From NCBI GenBank assembly GCA_022376515.1, contig WTXI01000062.1, positions 124,001-188,000 of the forward strand: a stretch of DNA of 64,000 nt, in the 5' to 3' direction. A program made the translations under genes and the position numbers. Source of the stretch: Lactifluus volemus (taxonomy: Eukaryota; Basidiomycota; Agaricomycetes; Russulales; Russulaceae). Of the stretch, positions 11,193-20,661 are shown piece after piece. Below the pieces are notes generated by a model, which saw nothing but the letters and a program-made list of their open reading frames with translations, did not search any database and was not told the DNA's origin. Each line of letters starts with the position of its first letter. Position 1 is the stretch's first letter.

Positions 11193-14100
11193 ATGTCGAT
11201 ACTCACTCTCCTCTGCTATGTGCGAGGCGATAGTGTTAACAAAGTATTTGCAGTCAGAATTGACAATAGAAAATTTGTCCTTGATCTGAAGGACGCTATC
11301 AAGGAGGCAACTAAAGTGACCTTTCGTGATATCGAAGCACGTTCTCTCATCCTATGGAAACTTTTCCTTCCCGTCGATCAAAGCCTCAAAGTCACCGTCG
11401 ATAACCTCAATCCTCCCAACGAAGATGCGTTGCTACCCATCGCTATTCTCTCGGACATCTTCCCAGATGAGTTGGACATGAGGACTATTCACATACTCGT
11501 AGCTGGTGAGTTTCAATGTTCTAGTTCTTACATGCGACTCATTTCATCCTCTATCATTGCATGTTTTTTCTCACGTCACCAGTCGAGTCTGGCGCTGTCC
11601 CACCCATGCCATACGTACAGTCCCCTTCAGCGGATGAAGAGACCGTGAGAATTTCAATTAGGGGCTTCATCGCCGCACTGCGTCCCATGTTGCAAGACTT
11701 TTTCAGCAATTTTCAACTTCCTGTATGGAAACCACCAGCGACTGTCGATGAGAATACTAAGAGATTTTATGATATCTTGAAAATCCCCTGCACCAACGGA
11801 AAGGATCCCAACCTCCTGTTGCATGGCCTTGGCAATGACCTGAACCCTTATCTGGATGATGTGTTCTGTAAACGTCACCGGTACGATCCCTGAACATCTT
11901 TTATGACTGTTTTGACTTTTATTCCAGTGTTCTATGTAACACACCTGGTGCTGGAAAAACCCGACTTCTATTCGAGGGGCTCTGCCGGAATTGGGGATTC
12001 TACTTCGTCGCCCAACAGGATATGGACAATAGGATAGGAGTGCAAGATCTTGAGATGATGATTAACAGAATGAAATCCTCTCCGGGGTGGGTCGGAAATA
12101 TCTTCAAGGACGAGAACTTCCAGGACGCAAAAGTACGGAATGAGGAAATCGCTGAGTACCGGCTCAATAAAGTCTTGTTGGCCCGTTGGATCGTATTCCG
12201 CACATTTATTCAGGTAGCCAGGGAACGGAACCGTGGGAAACTCCCAGACACCATCAAGCGTGACTGGCTGTTTTTTCAAATACTTCCCGATATTCACATT
12301 GGCGACACGCACCCATTTATCGCCCTCATCGAAAAATGTTTGGTGGGGGTATCCACTTCCTTCCTCAAAGAAATGCTGAGCGAGCACCGGCCCTTCGAAG
12401 TCTTGGGCCCAGCATTCGGTCACCACGGCACATTCTTCTATATCCTTGACGAATCACAGGCTGCTGGCGAAAACGCGAAAGGGCTTATGGGTGCTTTTGC
12501 AGATGCAAATGGTGCAAATCCTCGCCCTGTCCTCCGTCCGATTGTTCAAGCATGGATTGTGGCTACACCTTGGAGCCCAGACTTGAAGATTATCATATCT
12601 GGCACTGGCTTCTCGCTCTCGCTTATCGAAAACGTCTTTAATTCAGGTCTTGGGAGACGACCTACGTGGGAAATGGTGTCCACGATCGGTGACTTCACCG
12701 ATCGGGAGATTCAAAGGTCATACGTGGCTCGCTATATACCACCAACCTTTCTTCAGTCGAACTCCGGCACTGTCCTCCTTAGCCGGATGTTCAAGTGGTT
12801 GCGTGGCCGGTGAGTGGAGAAATTGTCATAACGGAAATCAAAACTAATCCATGCATGCAGCCATCGATTTACAGCCAGGTTTCTGGAGGTTCTCATCAGT
12901 GGTGCTTGGACCGCCACTCGTCCTAATTCACCACACAAGTTGCTTGACATCTATGTTCATGCATACACCACGTTTACTCCAATCGATGGTGATCATGCGA
13001 TTTTGGCAACAGAGCCTGACGTTCAGCCACCCACAGTCCAAGGGTTCCAATGGGCAAACATTGATCGAAGTATGTTTCTTCTTGGAGTGTCGAGTTGTCG
13101 AGTTAGCCTTAACTGATCATCATCGATGAAAGAATTGCTAAATGAGCTCTCAAATTCGATTTACACTTTTATTACCCGAGGGAAGTATCCCATGTGGTAC
13201 AACAACCATAAGGAGCTTGTGGAACACGGGTTGGCTCGTTTCATAGACAGAGGTATGGAAAAACTCGATGTTACAGAGCCGATCGCTCTTATGAGCGCTT
13301 TAAGGCATTTCGAAACACAAGGTGTTACTCTTGAAGGCCATGTTGAAGGAGACTTGCAATCGGACAAGGGTCTTGGGTTCGAAGAGGCAGTTCTTGTCTC
13401 TTGTACAAAGCTCTTCCGACAAGGCGCTCGCTTAGACCAAGTGTTCAAATTCCATGGGGAAACACCAGAATGGGCACATCAGATGGCCTCAATTGTCGTG
13501 CGACTCGATGATGGAACATTTGAGGGGTTTGACATCTCAAATGAGAACCCAGTTGTACCACCCGGTGTTGCGTTTTTTGCCCAAAATCCGGAAGATGTAG
13601 AACGTTGGATGAAGTCAATGCACACCGGGTGGTGTGTTCCTGGTACACTAATGGGACCTGACCTTATGACCTGGCTACGTCTCAACGACGGGCGGTTTCT
13701 ACTTGTGCTTTTTCAGGCCAAGTGCCATTTGTCTGGTAATATCGACACCATTGCGGCCGAAGAAACAGCAAGCGCAATTCGAACGTTGTGCCCTGCAAAT
13801 TATTTTTCATCATTGACCCGGGTTTGCCCAATGGTTTGCTCTCTCGATTCTTCACCGACAATTGTTTATAGATTCGTGAAACCGCCACGAAAGAGATTCA
13901 AGACATGCTCGAATCAATCAACGATGTGGAGGAGTGTTTCACTGGCGAGCGTTACAATATCTTACGCGTTGTTGCCGCTTATTCGCTGGGTGTCAACTTT
14001 AATTCACGTTCAAGCAAAGTCAAGGAAGCGTTACAGGAAGATGACCACCCCTTGGCCATGCTGAACCATGCCCTATTACTCTCATCGCTCACCCCTTCCC

Positions 14101-14216
14101 ACTCTATGCCTTCAATCCTATCATCACTGTCTACAGCATTGAAGAGGCTTCGGGATGATGGCAAAGCTGATGCTGGGCAACCACGTACCAAGGTGAGGAA
14201 GACTAGACGCTACTAG
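11193..14216 (+). CDS. Full-length Crinkler (CRN) protein: header, P-loop NTPase, PD-(D/E)XK nuclease
   Basis: Proposed exons: 11193-11505, 11583-11880, 11928-12809, 12861-13069, 13133-13821 and 13872-14216, together 911 residues with no stop. Residues 1-105 are the ubiquitin-like CRN header (starts MSILTLLCYVRGD; includes LKDAIKEATKVTFRDIE and SLILWKLFLP). Next is an NTPase with Walker A PGAGKTRLLFEG, Walker B FFYILDES and a sensor strand LKIIISGTG. The C-terminal third fits a restriction-like nuclease: conserved Glu in GLGFEEAVLV, Asp in GPDLMTWL, and the QAK of VLFQAKC. In the CRN family the C-terminal domain is the effector; family members are proposed to be secreted effectors or to act in conflicts between organisms. 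No classical signal peptide is seen, as is common for fungal CRNs. The last intron (GTTTGC donor, 50 bases) is the least certain; without it the frame is broken near 13800. Confidence 0.8.
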
Positions 14217-14973
14217 TGGTGGAATTCAGCAAAGGGTGGAACTATGGAACCAGTGGCATGAAGTCGGGAAAAGGTGGATCTGGTGGCGTGAAGTCGGAGA
14301 AGGGCAATACCACTGGCAAATGGGGTTTGTAGGGAAATAATAATAATATGCAGTTATGCTGGACGAAAAGGCTGAAAATGATGGACTTCCATTTTGTCTG
14401 TTTGAAGAAGTTCCGGTTCATCCGGTAACAGTCTTGGGATCGCCCGCCCACAGGGCCAGCCCGGCGTTAAGAGGACTCACAGGTCCCGCGTCAGACTTTA
14501 TTTTGCGTTTGCATTTGCGACATAAGTATGCCAACTTTGGTTGAATACATTAACGGGGAAAGGCCTTTCTTGACCGTTTGGTATTTAGTCGCTTTTAACT
14601 AAATCACCCTTCACTACCACTGCAATTCTCAGGAGTCGTAATGATTACAAAAGAATCACAGTTCCAAGGGGGTGTCGGGATGGGACTTCATGACCTGGGG
14701 TGGGGGGGGGGGTCTGGATCCAGTGAACGAAAATTTCTGACATGATAAAATTGCTATGAAAATCGCATCAAATGTGCTTGATTGTGTCCCAAGGTGTGGC
14801 AAAACAGATGGCGGTGTGGCAGAGCGACAGCATGCCTTCACGATCTGTAGATCTGTCTGTCGGTTCGCTTAGTCATGAGTTGACGTTGCTTCCTCCTCGC
14901 GCCCCTCTCTGTCACCGTGTCCCCTGTCTTGCTCTCGCCAAGGCTCTCGCTCTCGTTTCTGTTGCCGTGTCCG
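14217..14973. other. Crinkler 3' flank, partly repeated at 22.5-22.96 kb
   Basis: From 14217 to about 14660 the sequence recurs at 22540-22960 with small indels, including TTATTTTGCGTTTGCATTTGCG and the run ending AGAATCACAGTTC. The rest (14660-14973) has a G-run (14699-14711) and pyrimidine-rich DNA. I see no gene. Confidence 0.5.
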
Positions 14974-15074
14974 GGTGTATGCATGGACATAAGCATCAAG
15001 TAACTTGTGCAGGGAATTAGGATGGTCCTAATTCCCTGCACAAGTTACTTGATGCTTATGTCCATGCATACACC
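14974..15074. repeat. Perfect foldback palindrome, 49-base arms, 3-base centre
   Basis: Left arm 14974-15022 and right arm 15026-15074 are exact reverse complements, with TGG between them. The right arm continues into the Crinkler exon-4 fragment; the left arm is the inverted copy of its beginning. Such a tight, perfect inverted repeat could form a hairpin and is expected to be unstable, so it is probably young. Confidence 0.95.
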
Positions 15075-15138
15075 ACGTTTACTCCGATTGATGGTGATCA
15101 TGTGATTTTGGAAACAGAGCCTGACGTTCAACCACCTT
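15026..15138 (+). pseudogene. Crinkler exon-4 fragment
   Basis: This piece matches 12927-13035 of the intact Crinkler (shared text includes CATGCATACACCACGTTTACTC and ACAGAGCCTGACGTTCA) with scattered differences. Part of it encodes the linker between the NTPase and nuclease domains. It has no start and no splice partner. At 15138 it passes directly into KU70 sequence; both parents have CC at the join. Confidence 0.85.
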
Positions 15139-15707
15139 ATGATTCTGTCGGTATAATGTTCTACAACACCATGTGCGTTCTCTCTTCCATTTCTTTTCTC
15201 TCTCGCTGGCCACCCCAGCGACACAGGCCCGCAGGAACGAAAGTGGCTCAGGCTCAGAGTTAAAAAAAGGAAAATATAATATGTCTACCAACCGATGTCT
15301 ATCATCAATGCACCCAAGATTCTCGACCTGACTCAACTCATCGATGGTCCGTCGTCTCCCTCTTCCATTCATCATCCAGTCTCAGTCTCTCCATTTCCTT
15401 CAGAGGCACGCGACAACCCGCATTTACTGGGCGAAGATTATCCATCAACGGACAAGCACATTCCTGGCGGAGACGTTTTCACCAGCCGCAACTGGGTGTT
15501 ACGTGACGGGTGCTATCAAATCTTAGTAATTGCTTCCCCGTATCACGTCGATTAACACGCATAACAGAGCCCCGAAATCAGCAACAAAGCGTGTCTTTCT
15601 CATAACAGACAATGATAACCCCTAGCGAGCACTACAATTCACGACTCGTAACTTTCGCGCGAACTACGCTCACGGTAAGTGGAAGATCCCCCATGCATTA
15701 TCTCCCA
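15139..15707 (+). pseudogene. KU70 5' fragment, including introns
   Basis: The stretch follows KU70 bases 27001-27566 in order, introns included, so it is a DNA-level copy and not a retrocopy. It covers the part of the von Willebrand A-like domain from GIMFYNT through the exon ending in TARTTLT. It is broken by small indels: for example a base is lost in the run that encodes DNDNPLASS in KU70, and GATAACCCCTAGCG brings in a stop. There is no start codon or promoter of its own. Confidence 0.9.
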
Positions 15708-16129
15708 CACTAATATTTTAGTTTTCTCTTTTATCCCCCTGCACCCCTTTGAGGGATGTCCTCGCATCTACCGTAGACGCTCCATTGGTGTCACGGTCGC
15801 TCGGGCGTCGCTGTTGCGACCGTCTGAGCCCCTGACACTAATGACTCGTGCTATCGCGTGCACGGGTCCCCCCACTCTGTGCCACCTGCCACCTCCCCTC
15901 ACCGCTGCTGCCGCTGTCCAGACTCCGCCGCCACTGCCCCGCTGTCGCTGTCCAGATGCCCTTGCTGCTGCTGCCCCCACGCCGCCATTATGGCACCACC
16001 CTGCAGCCCCGCCGCTGCCTGCCTATGGGTAGGGCCAGCAGGGCTGACCTCATCGCTTTATTTCAGGATTAGGAGTGGGTTGGGAGAATGCAGCTTTACA
16101 CAAGCGCAATCTTCTCACCGCCACACCGC
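15708..16129. other. GC-rich low-complexity stretch
   Basis: Between the KU70 fragment and the duplicated block. 15870-16020 is a C/G-rich run with many CTGCC and CCGC repeats, giving Pro/Ala-rich open frames in several frames. I find no gene. Confidence 0.5.
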
Positions 16130-16369
16130 TAGCGAAGAAGAGCCCGAGCGAAAGTGTTTTTGTTGCGGAGGTGTACATCTGGCAGGAACTGCTCACTGTG
16201 CTTTGCCTCGGGGGCAAACAGGGAAAGTACGCCGTTCATACACGGTCGTCAAGCGGTTCTCGACAGTCTCTCGAGCAACACAATGCAAAACTCTGTGTAT
16301 ACGGTGGCCGATGCTCCAGGTTTGTGAAAAAAACTACATGCAATCAATAGTAATACAAACAAACGAGAA

Positions 16370-17168
16370 TCCAAGGAAGTTAGTGCCGTCGTCATGGTCA
16401 TCGTCCTCCCAACGGCGCTGACGCCACACGCGGTCGCGCTCACGGTGTGCATCCTCCACCTCACGTCGATTAAACACATCGGCGTAACCCGGTCCGCCAT
16501 CGCCACCACGAACTGTACTCGGTGTTGCTGTAGCGCTCTCGGCACGCTCACGTTGTTTACGCCACACGAGTGCCAATGCGTGCTCTCGCTCTGCAAACTC
16601 ACGCGCGAGACGACCTTCACGCGAGGCTGAAGATGGTGGCCGTTGCAGTTGAGAGTGTGAGCGTGCTTGTGCGCGTGAGGGTGACCCTTTTGGGATCGAG
16701 GCAAGTGGGTTGGCTTTGACTTGGCGTGCTAGGTCCCGTTGTCTAGATTATAAAAAAAGCGTGTGAGAAGTGAATTTACTCGATAGGTGAAAACGGTTTT
16801 TCATCACCTTCAGGTTTGGTCATCCTTGCCGCCACCGCCGCGCTGAGAAACCGAGTACCACGGGTTAAGATCCTGCTTTGTAGGCGCGAGGGGGAGGCCA
16901 TGGTCCGAATCGGTCATTGGGGGTTTGGATTTCGAGGCACGCGCGGCGAGAGCATTGGCATGTTCTTCAAAATCGACGAGACTCGGCGTTCTGTTGTCGA
17001 GGATTGGTTCAGTATAGGATAGGTGTAAATGGGGAAAAACGAAGCGTACGGCAACGAGAGCACGATCTTGTTCTTCAGTCTTTTTCTTATTTGCAGCAGC
17101 TTCGCGACGAACGCGCTCGATGTTATCGAGACGATATGGATGATGCGACTTGTGGTGTGCTTACCCAT
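16370..17168 (-). pseudogene. Decayed copy of the LENG1-like gene
   Basis: The start codon at 17168 and MGK are kept, but 10 bases after the third codon are missing and the frame is lost. About 170 bases of the second exon and smaller pieces are also gone. The C-terminal part remains similar to 6763-7147. No working protein is possible. Confidence 0.85.
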
Positions 17169-17228
17169 GAGGTGTCAGAAGGTCCTGGACGAGTGACTAG
17201 TTTTTGGGGTCCTGACACGTACTTTCCA

Positions 17229-17930
17229 ATGTCGGACGACCAAGACTCGCTGCTCGACAGGATCGATGCACTTGCACCCGCTCCTCTCAACACTTTTGAC
17301 GCTTTCCCAAACTTACCTTCAACATATGGCTCCCGCTCAAGTGAGCCCCCTCTTTATCACTTTTATTGCCTTTCTCTTCGTTGCAAATGACATCGCAGAG
17401 TTTATCTAGGGCTGGCCAGATTATGAGTTTGGTATTGACTATGCTCCCGCGAGCTTTTTGGACGTCAATGTCGATATGATAGTTAATATACCTTGCAAAT
17501 GTGCGTAGTCTCAGTCGTCGTAGGGCCAGACGACACCGACAGCATCGCACCAACGCCTGACACGCCTCTGAATCGGCGAAGTAAATGGACTGGCACAGCC
17601 CTCCGCGCTCGCCTAGGCAATCCCTCGCCGGGGCCCACCAGTTAGGTCGACGGCGGCGACGCCAGTGTCTTGCTGTATCCCGGTTCCCCATCCGGGACTT
17701 CCCCGATGCTGCCCTGTTCCCCTTATTCGCCCGCCGCACCCTCGCCCCTCTTAGGTCGCGTACCGTCCCCTGCCGCAGGTTTTTCGGCCCCAGGCCCTAA
17801 TTCGGGACTCGGACTCTCCCCCAACTTGTTTGTACAGGGACCACCACCACTACCGAGCTCACGCACACCGGCAACGGCGGCGGCACACCGTCGTACAGCC
17901 ATTTCCCACCCACGCCACGCTCGGTGTAGG
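17229..17930 (+). pseudogene. Decayed copy of ERV41
   Basis: It opens with an intact ATG followed by SDDQDSLLDRIDALAPAP, which shows the ancestral start. The first membrane helix holds TAG where ERV41 has TGG (FI*GWPDYEFG), and 13 bases are missing just before. After the first exon it jumps (about 17503) to sequence matching 9148 and on, so exons 2-7 are deleted. The tail carries further indels, for example the loss of TTTTGGCTCGACTGTTCCCA-type bases near 17880. Confidence 0.9.
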
Positions 17931-18189
17931 ATTTTAATCACGACCTTGTTTGAGGCGCAGTCGACAGGCAGGCTGCGTCTCAGGCATGAATCATCTCTGT
18001 CTTTAAACCGTCCCGTACCATGCTGAAACTAGGTCCAGACAGATCGTAGACAATGAATACAATGTAGAATTTCGAATAATGAATGCCCTAATGTGTGACT
18101 TTTAGACATTCCTACACAAACCGTTTATTGGGGTGTGTCGGTGGCGGCGGAGATTGTATTCGCCTGTAAAGGCGTAGCTGCTCCTGAGT

Positions 18190-18518
18190 GTCACTGACAG
18201 CTGTTAGAGCCGAACTCGGGCCATGTGCTCAAGTGGAGCTCAAGTGGAGCAGCTTGCGCGAACCCCTGTCGAAGGTCTGGTGTGCAGAAATGAACTGTTG
18301 TGCGTTGTAACTATACCTAGTGCTTTGGGACTGTTGGAGTGTGATAAGGCATTGGGAGGAGATGTCGGAGAAGGGATGAGTTGGAGGAGGACGAGGTAGC
18401 TACTACTGTATCGTTGTATCGGCAGCCAGATCATGATGATGCTTAGTCATCAAGCAATCAACCCACTAGCGATATTTAAGGGGCGTTCCACTGCTGCTTA
18501 ACCACACACCACATAACC
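18190..18518 (+). promoter_or_regulatory. Copy of the Crinkler upstream region
   Basis: Matches 10855-11192 with indels, including the repeated GTGGAGCTCAAGTGGAGC run. It stands directly before the broken second Crinkler. Confidence 0.55.
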
Positions 18519-19187
18519 ATGTCGATACTCACTTTCCTCTGCTATGTATGAGGTGAGAGTTTTAACAAAGCATTTGAAGTCGAAATTGGCAATGGAAAAT
18601 CAGTTGTTGCACTGAAGAAAGCTATCAAGGAGGGAAAAGGCGTGGCTTTCCGTGATATCGAGCCAGATTCTCTCATCCTATGGAAAGTTTCCTTTCCGTG
18701 TGATCGAAATCTCTTTCCAGATGAGTTGGAAAGAGGGACTGTACACATCGTTGTAGCGAATCCCGTGGCAGGTGAGTCCCAACGTTCTAGTGTCCTCATG
18801 TACCATTCTCATGACAGTAGCTATCTATCCGTCAGACATTGTGTCTGTATCACAGAAAGTCGCATTATTTTCCTTCTTGATAGCGCTCTTCAATTCTGCG
18901 ACAAAACTTCTATTGTCAATGTTGACTGCAAAGGTGGATCGGAAACTATCTCCACAGATGTAGCAAAGGATTTCCATTCCATTCAGTGAGAGCCTCGAGG
19001 GCGACATCGAAGACCTCGCGCTCGATCATACAAATTCGCTGCTACCCGACGTGATCCTCTCAGAAATATTCCCATTTGAGCTGGAAATAAAGACAGTAAA
19101 TATCGTTGTAGCGAGTCCCGTGGGAGGTGAGTCCCAACGTTATAGTCCTCTCATGTACCATTCTCATGACCATAGCCATCCATCCGT
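18519..19187 (+). repeat. Tandem Crinkler header-plus-linker units
   Basis: Two units of roughly 355 bases each end in the same linker: 18771-18832 and 19126-19187 both start GTGAGTCCCAACGTT and go on TGTACCATTCTCATGAC. In the parent gene the matching place is the GT of the first intron. A third header without this linker follows at 19205. Confidence 0.75.
18838..18970 (-). pseudogene. Inverted first half of a Crinkler header
   Basis: On the minus strand this reads LCYICGDSFRSTF, then LKSAIKKENNATF, the first half of the CRN header. The second half of the same domain (GDIEDLALDH, LPDVILSEIFP) follows on the plus strand from about 18975. The domain's first half has thus been flipped in place inside the repeat unit. 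Confidence 0.8.
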
Positions 19188-20661
19188 CGACGTCGTCTCT
19201 TCTTCTTCGACTCCTTTGCTATATGCCTGGCAACAAACGCTTTACACAGCCCTTTGAAATCAAAATCGACAATAGCAGTTCCGTCACGAAACTCAAGAGC
19301 GCTATCAAAGAGGCAAATATTGCTACTTTCCGTGATACCGACGTAATGTCTATTACCCTATGGAAAGTTTCAATTCCATTGCGTGACTGCCTCGCAGGCG
19401 ACATCAAAGACCTCAGGCTCGACCATAGAAATTCGTTACCACCCAACGTGATCCTCTCGGACCTCTTTGAATTTAACCCTGCAACAAACTTGAATTGTGT
19501 TCACATCATTGTGGATCGTCTACCATCCCCTTCTCAGTCGTATATGCTGGCAAATCACCCTTACGGTGAGTGCAGGTGATTGAATACGCTTGTGGTACTG
19601 ACGAAATCGGGTTTTTTAATTACTTCTCTCGCCCTTTACACACTGCCGCAATCCCCCCCAGCGGAACTCAATACCTTAATCGGTGACTTTCTTACTATAC
19701 TGCGTCCCAAGATTAAAGACTATCTCAGCAAGTCTCGATTTCCCGTATCAAAACCGCCAATGACACTTGTGCATTGCATGACCACTTTGGCAATGACTCG
19801 AACCCCTCCGTTGATCACCTGTTCCGGGGTGGAGAACACCGGTAAGGTCCTTTGAACGGCTTTTACAACTGTCTTGACTTTGATTGCAGTGTTCTATGTG
19901 ACGCCTCTGGTGCCGGAAAAACCCGACTTCTATTCGAGGGGCTCTGCAAAAATTGGGGCTTCTACTTCGTTGCGGCACAGGACGCCCATGGGATAGGAGT
20001 GAATGATTTCGAGATCGCGATTGAAAAAATGCAAACTACTCAAGGCTGGGTCCAAGATATCTTCAAGGGCAATGACATTCGGAATGCAAACAATAGAAAC
20101 GAGAGCATTGCTTTGCACTGGCTCTATAAAGTGTTGCTGACCCGTTGGATTGTATTCCGCACCTTTCTTGAGGTAGCGAGGGAGCAAAATAGCGGGAAGC
20201 TACCGAACACCACTAAGCGCGAGTGGTTAATATTTCAGACACTTCCCAGCTTTCTTATTGATGACAATCACCCATTCGTCACCTTTATGAACAAGGGCTT
20301 GGTGGGAGCATCCACAGGAGTCCTACGCCGAATGTTGACGCAGTTCGCGCCCTCGAGAATCTTGGGCTCAGCATTTGATTCTGACTGTGACACGTTCTCC
20401 TATGTCCTTGATGAAGCACAGGTTGCTGGCGATCGGCATATGGGTGCTTTTGTGGATGCGAGTGGTAAAATTCCTCGGCCTGTCCTCCTTCCAATAGTTC
20501 GTGCATTGACCCCACTGGCATCTATGCTTCCGAATGTGAAGATCATCATATCTGGCACTAGATTCTCATTTGATCTTTCCCCACCTGTCTATTCCTCAGG
20601 TATTGGGAAAAAGCCAGCTACATGGGATGTGGTGTATATACCTGGTGACTTCACCAATTAG

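Larger units (their letters stand above)
16130..20661 (+). repeat. Second, decayed copy of the LENG1-like/ERV41/Crinkler block
   Basis: Gene order and orientation match 6460-12720: minus LENG1-like, plus ERV41, Crinkler upstream region, Crinkler header and NTPase. Matches are clear by eye over long stretches (for example 16375-16700 against 6760-7090, and 17500-17930 against 9155-9620). The copy lacks the middle of ERV41 and the LINE-bearing insertion and has gained extra header modules in the Crinkler. All three genes in the copy are broken. Confidence 0.9.
18519..20661 (+). pseudogene. Second Crinkler: repeated headers, NTPase, no nuclease
   Basis: It begins MSILTFLCYV followed at once by TGA. 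A first header (to about 18770) lacks its middle part. A second has its first half inverted (see separate entry) and its second half intact (18975-19125). A third, nearly complete header lies at 19205-19575 (includes LKSAIKEANIATFRDTD and ITLWKVSIPL). Then follow a short linker exon and an NTPase open over 19890-20661 with Walker A ASGAGKTRLLFEG, Walker B SYVLDEAQ and sensor VKIIISGTR. It ends at TAG directly after PGDFTN, where the intact gene continues, so the rest of the NTPase and the nuclease are missing. The NTPase frame itself is long and clean, so decay here may be recent. Confidence 0.85.

Noticed and set aside
15870..16020. Pro/Ala-rich long open frames
   Set aside because: GC-rich low-complexity DNA opens several frames on both strands; no domain, start or splice context.
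16130..16215. Cys/His cluster (CFCCGGVHLAGTAHC) resembling a Gag zinc knuckle
   Set aside because: The spacing does not fit C-x2-C-x4-H-x4-C, the matching place at about 6490 lacks it, and the frame contains no Gag or RT neighbour.
17229..17930. Second functional ERV41
   Set aside because: Stop codon in the first helix and loss of exons 2-7.
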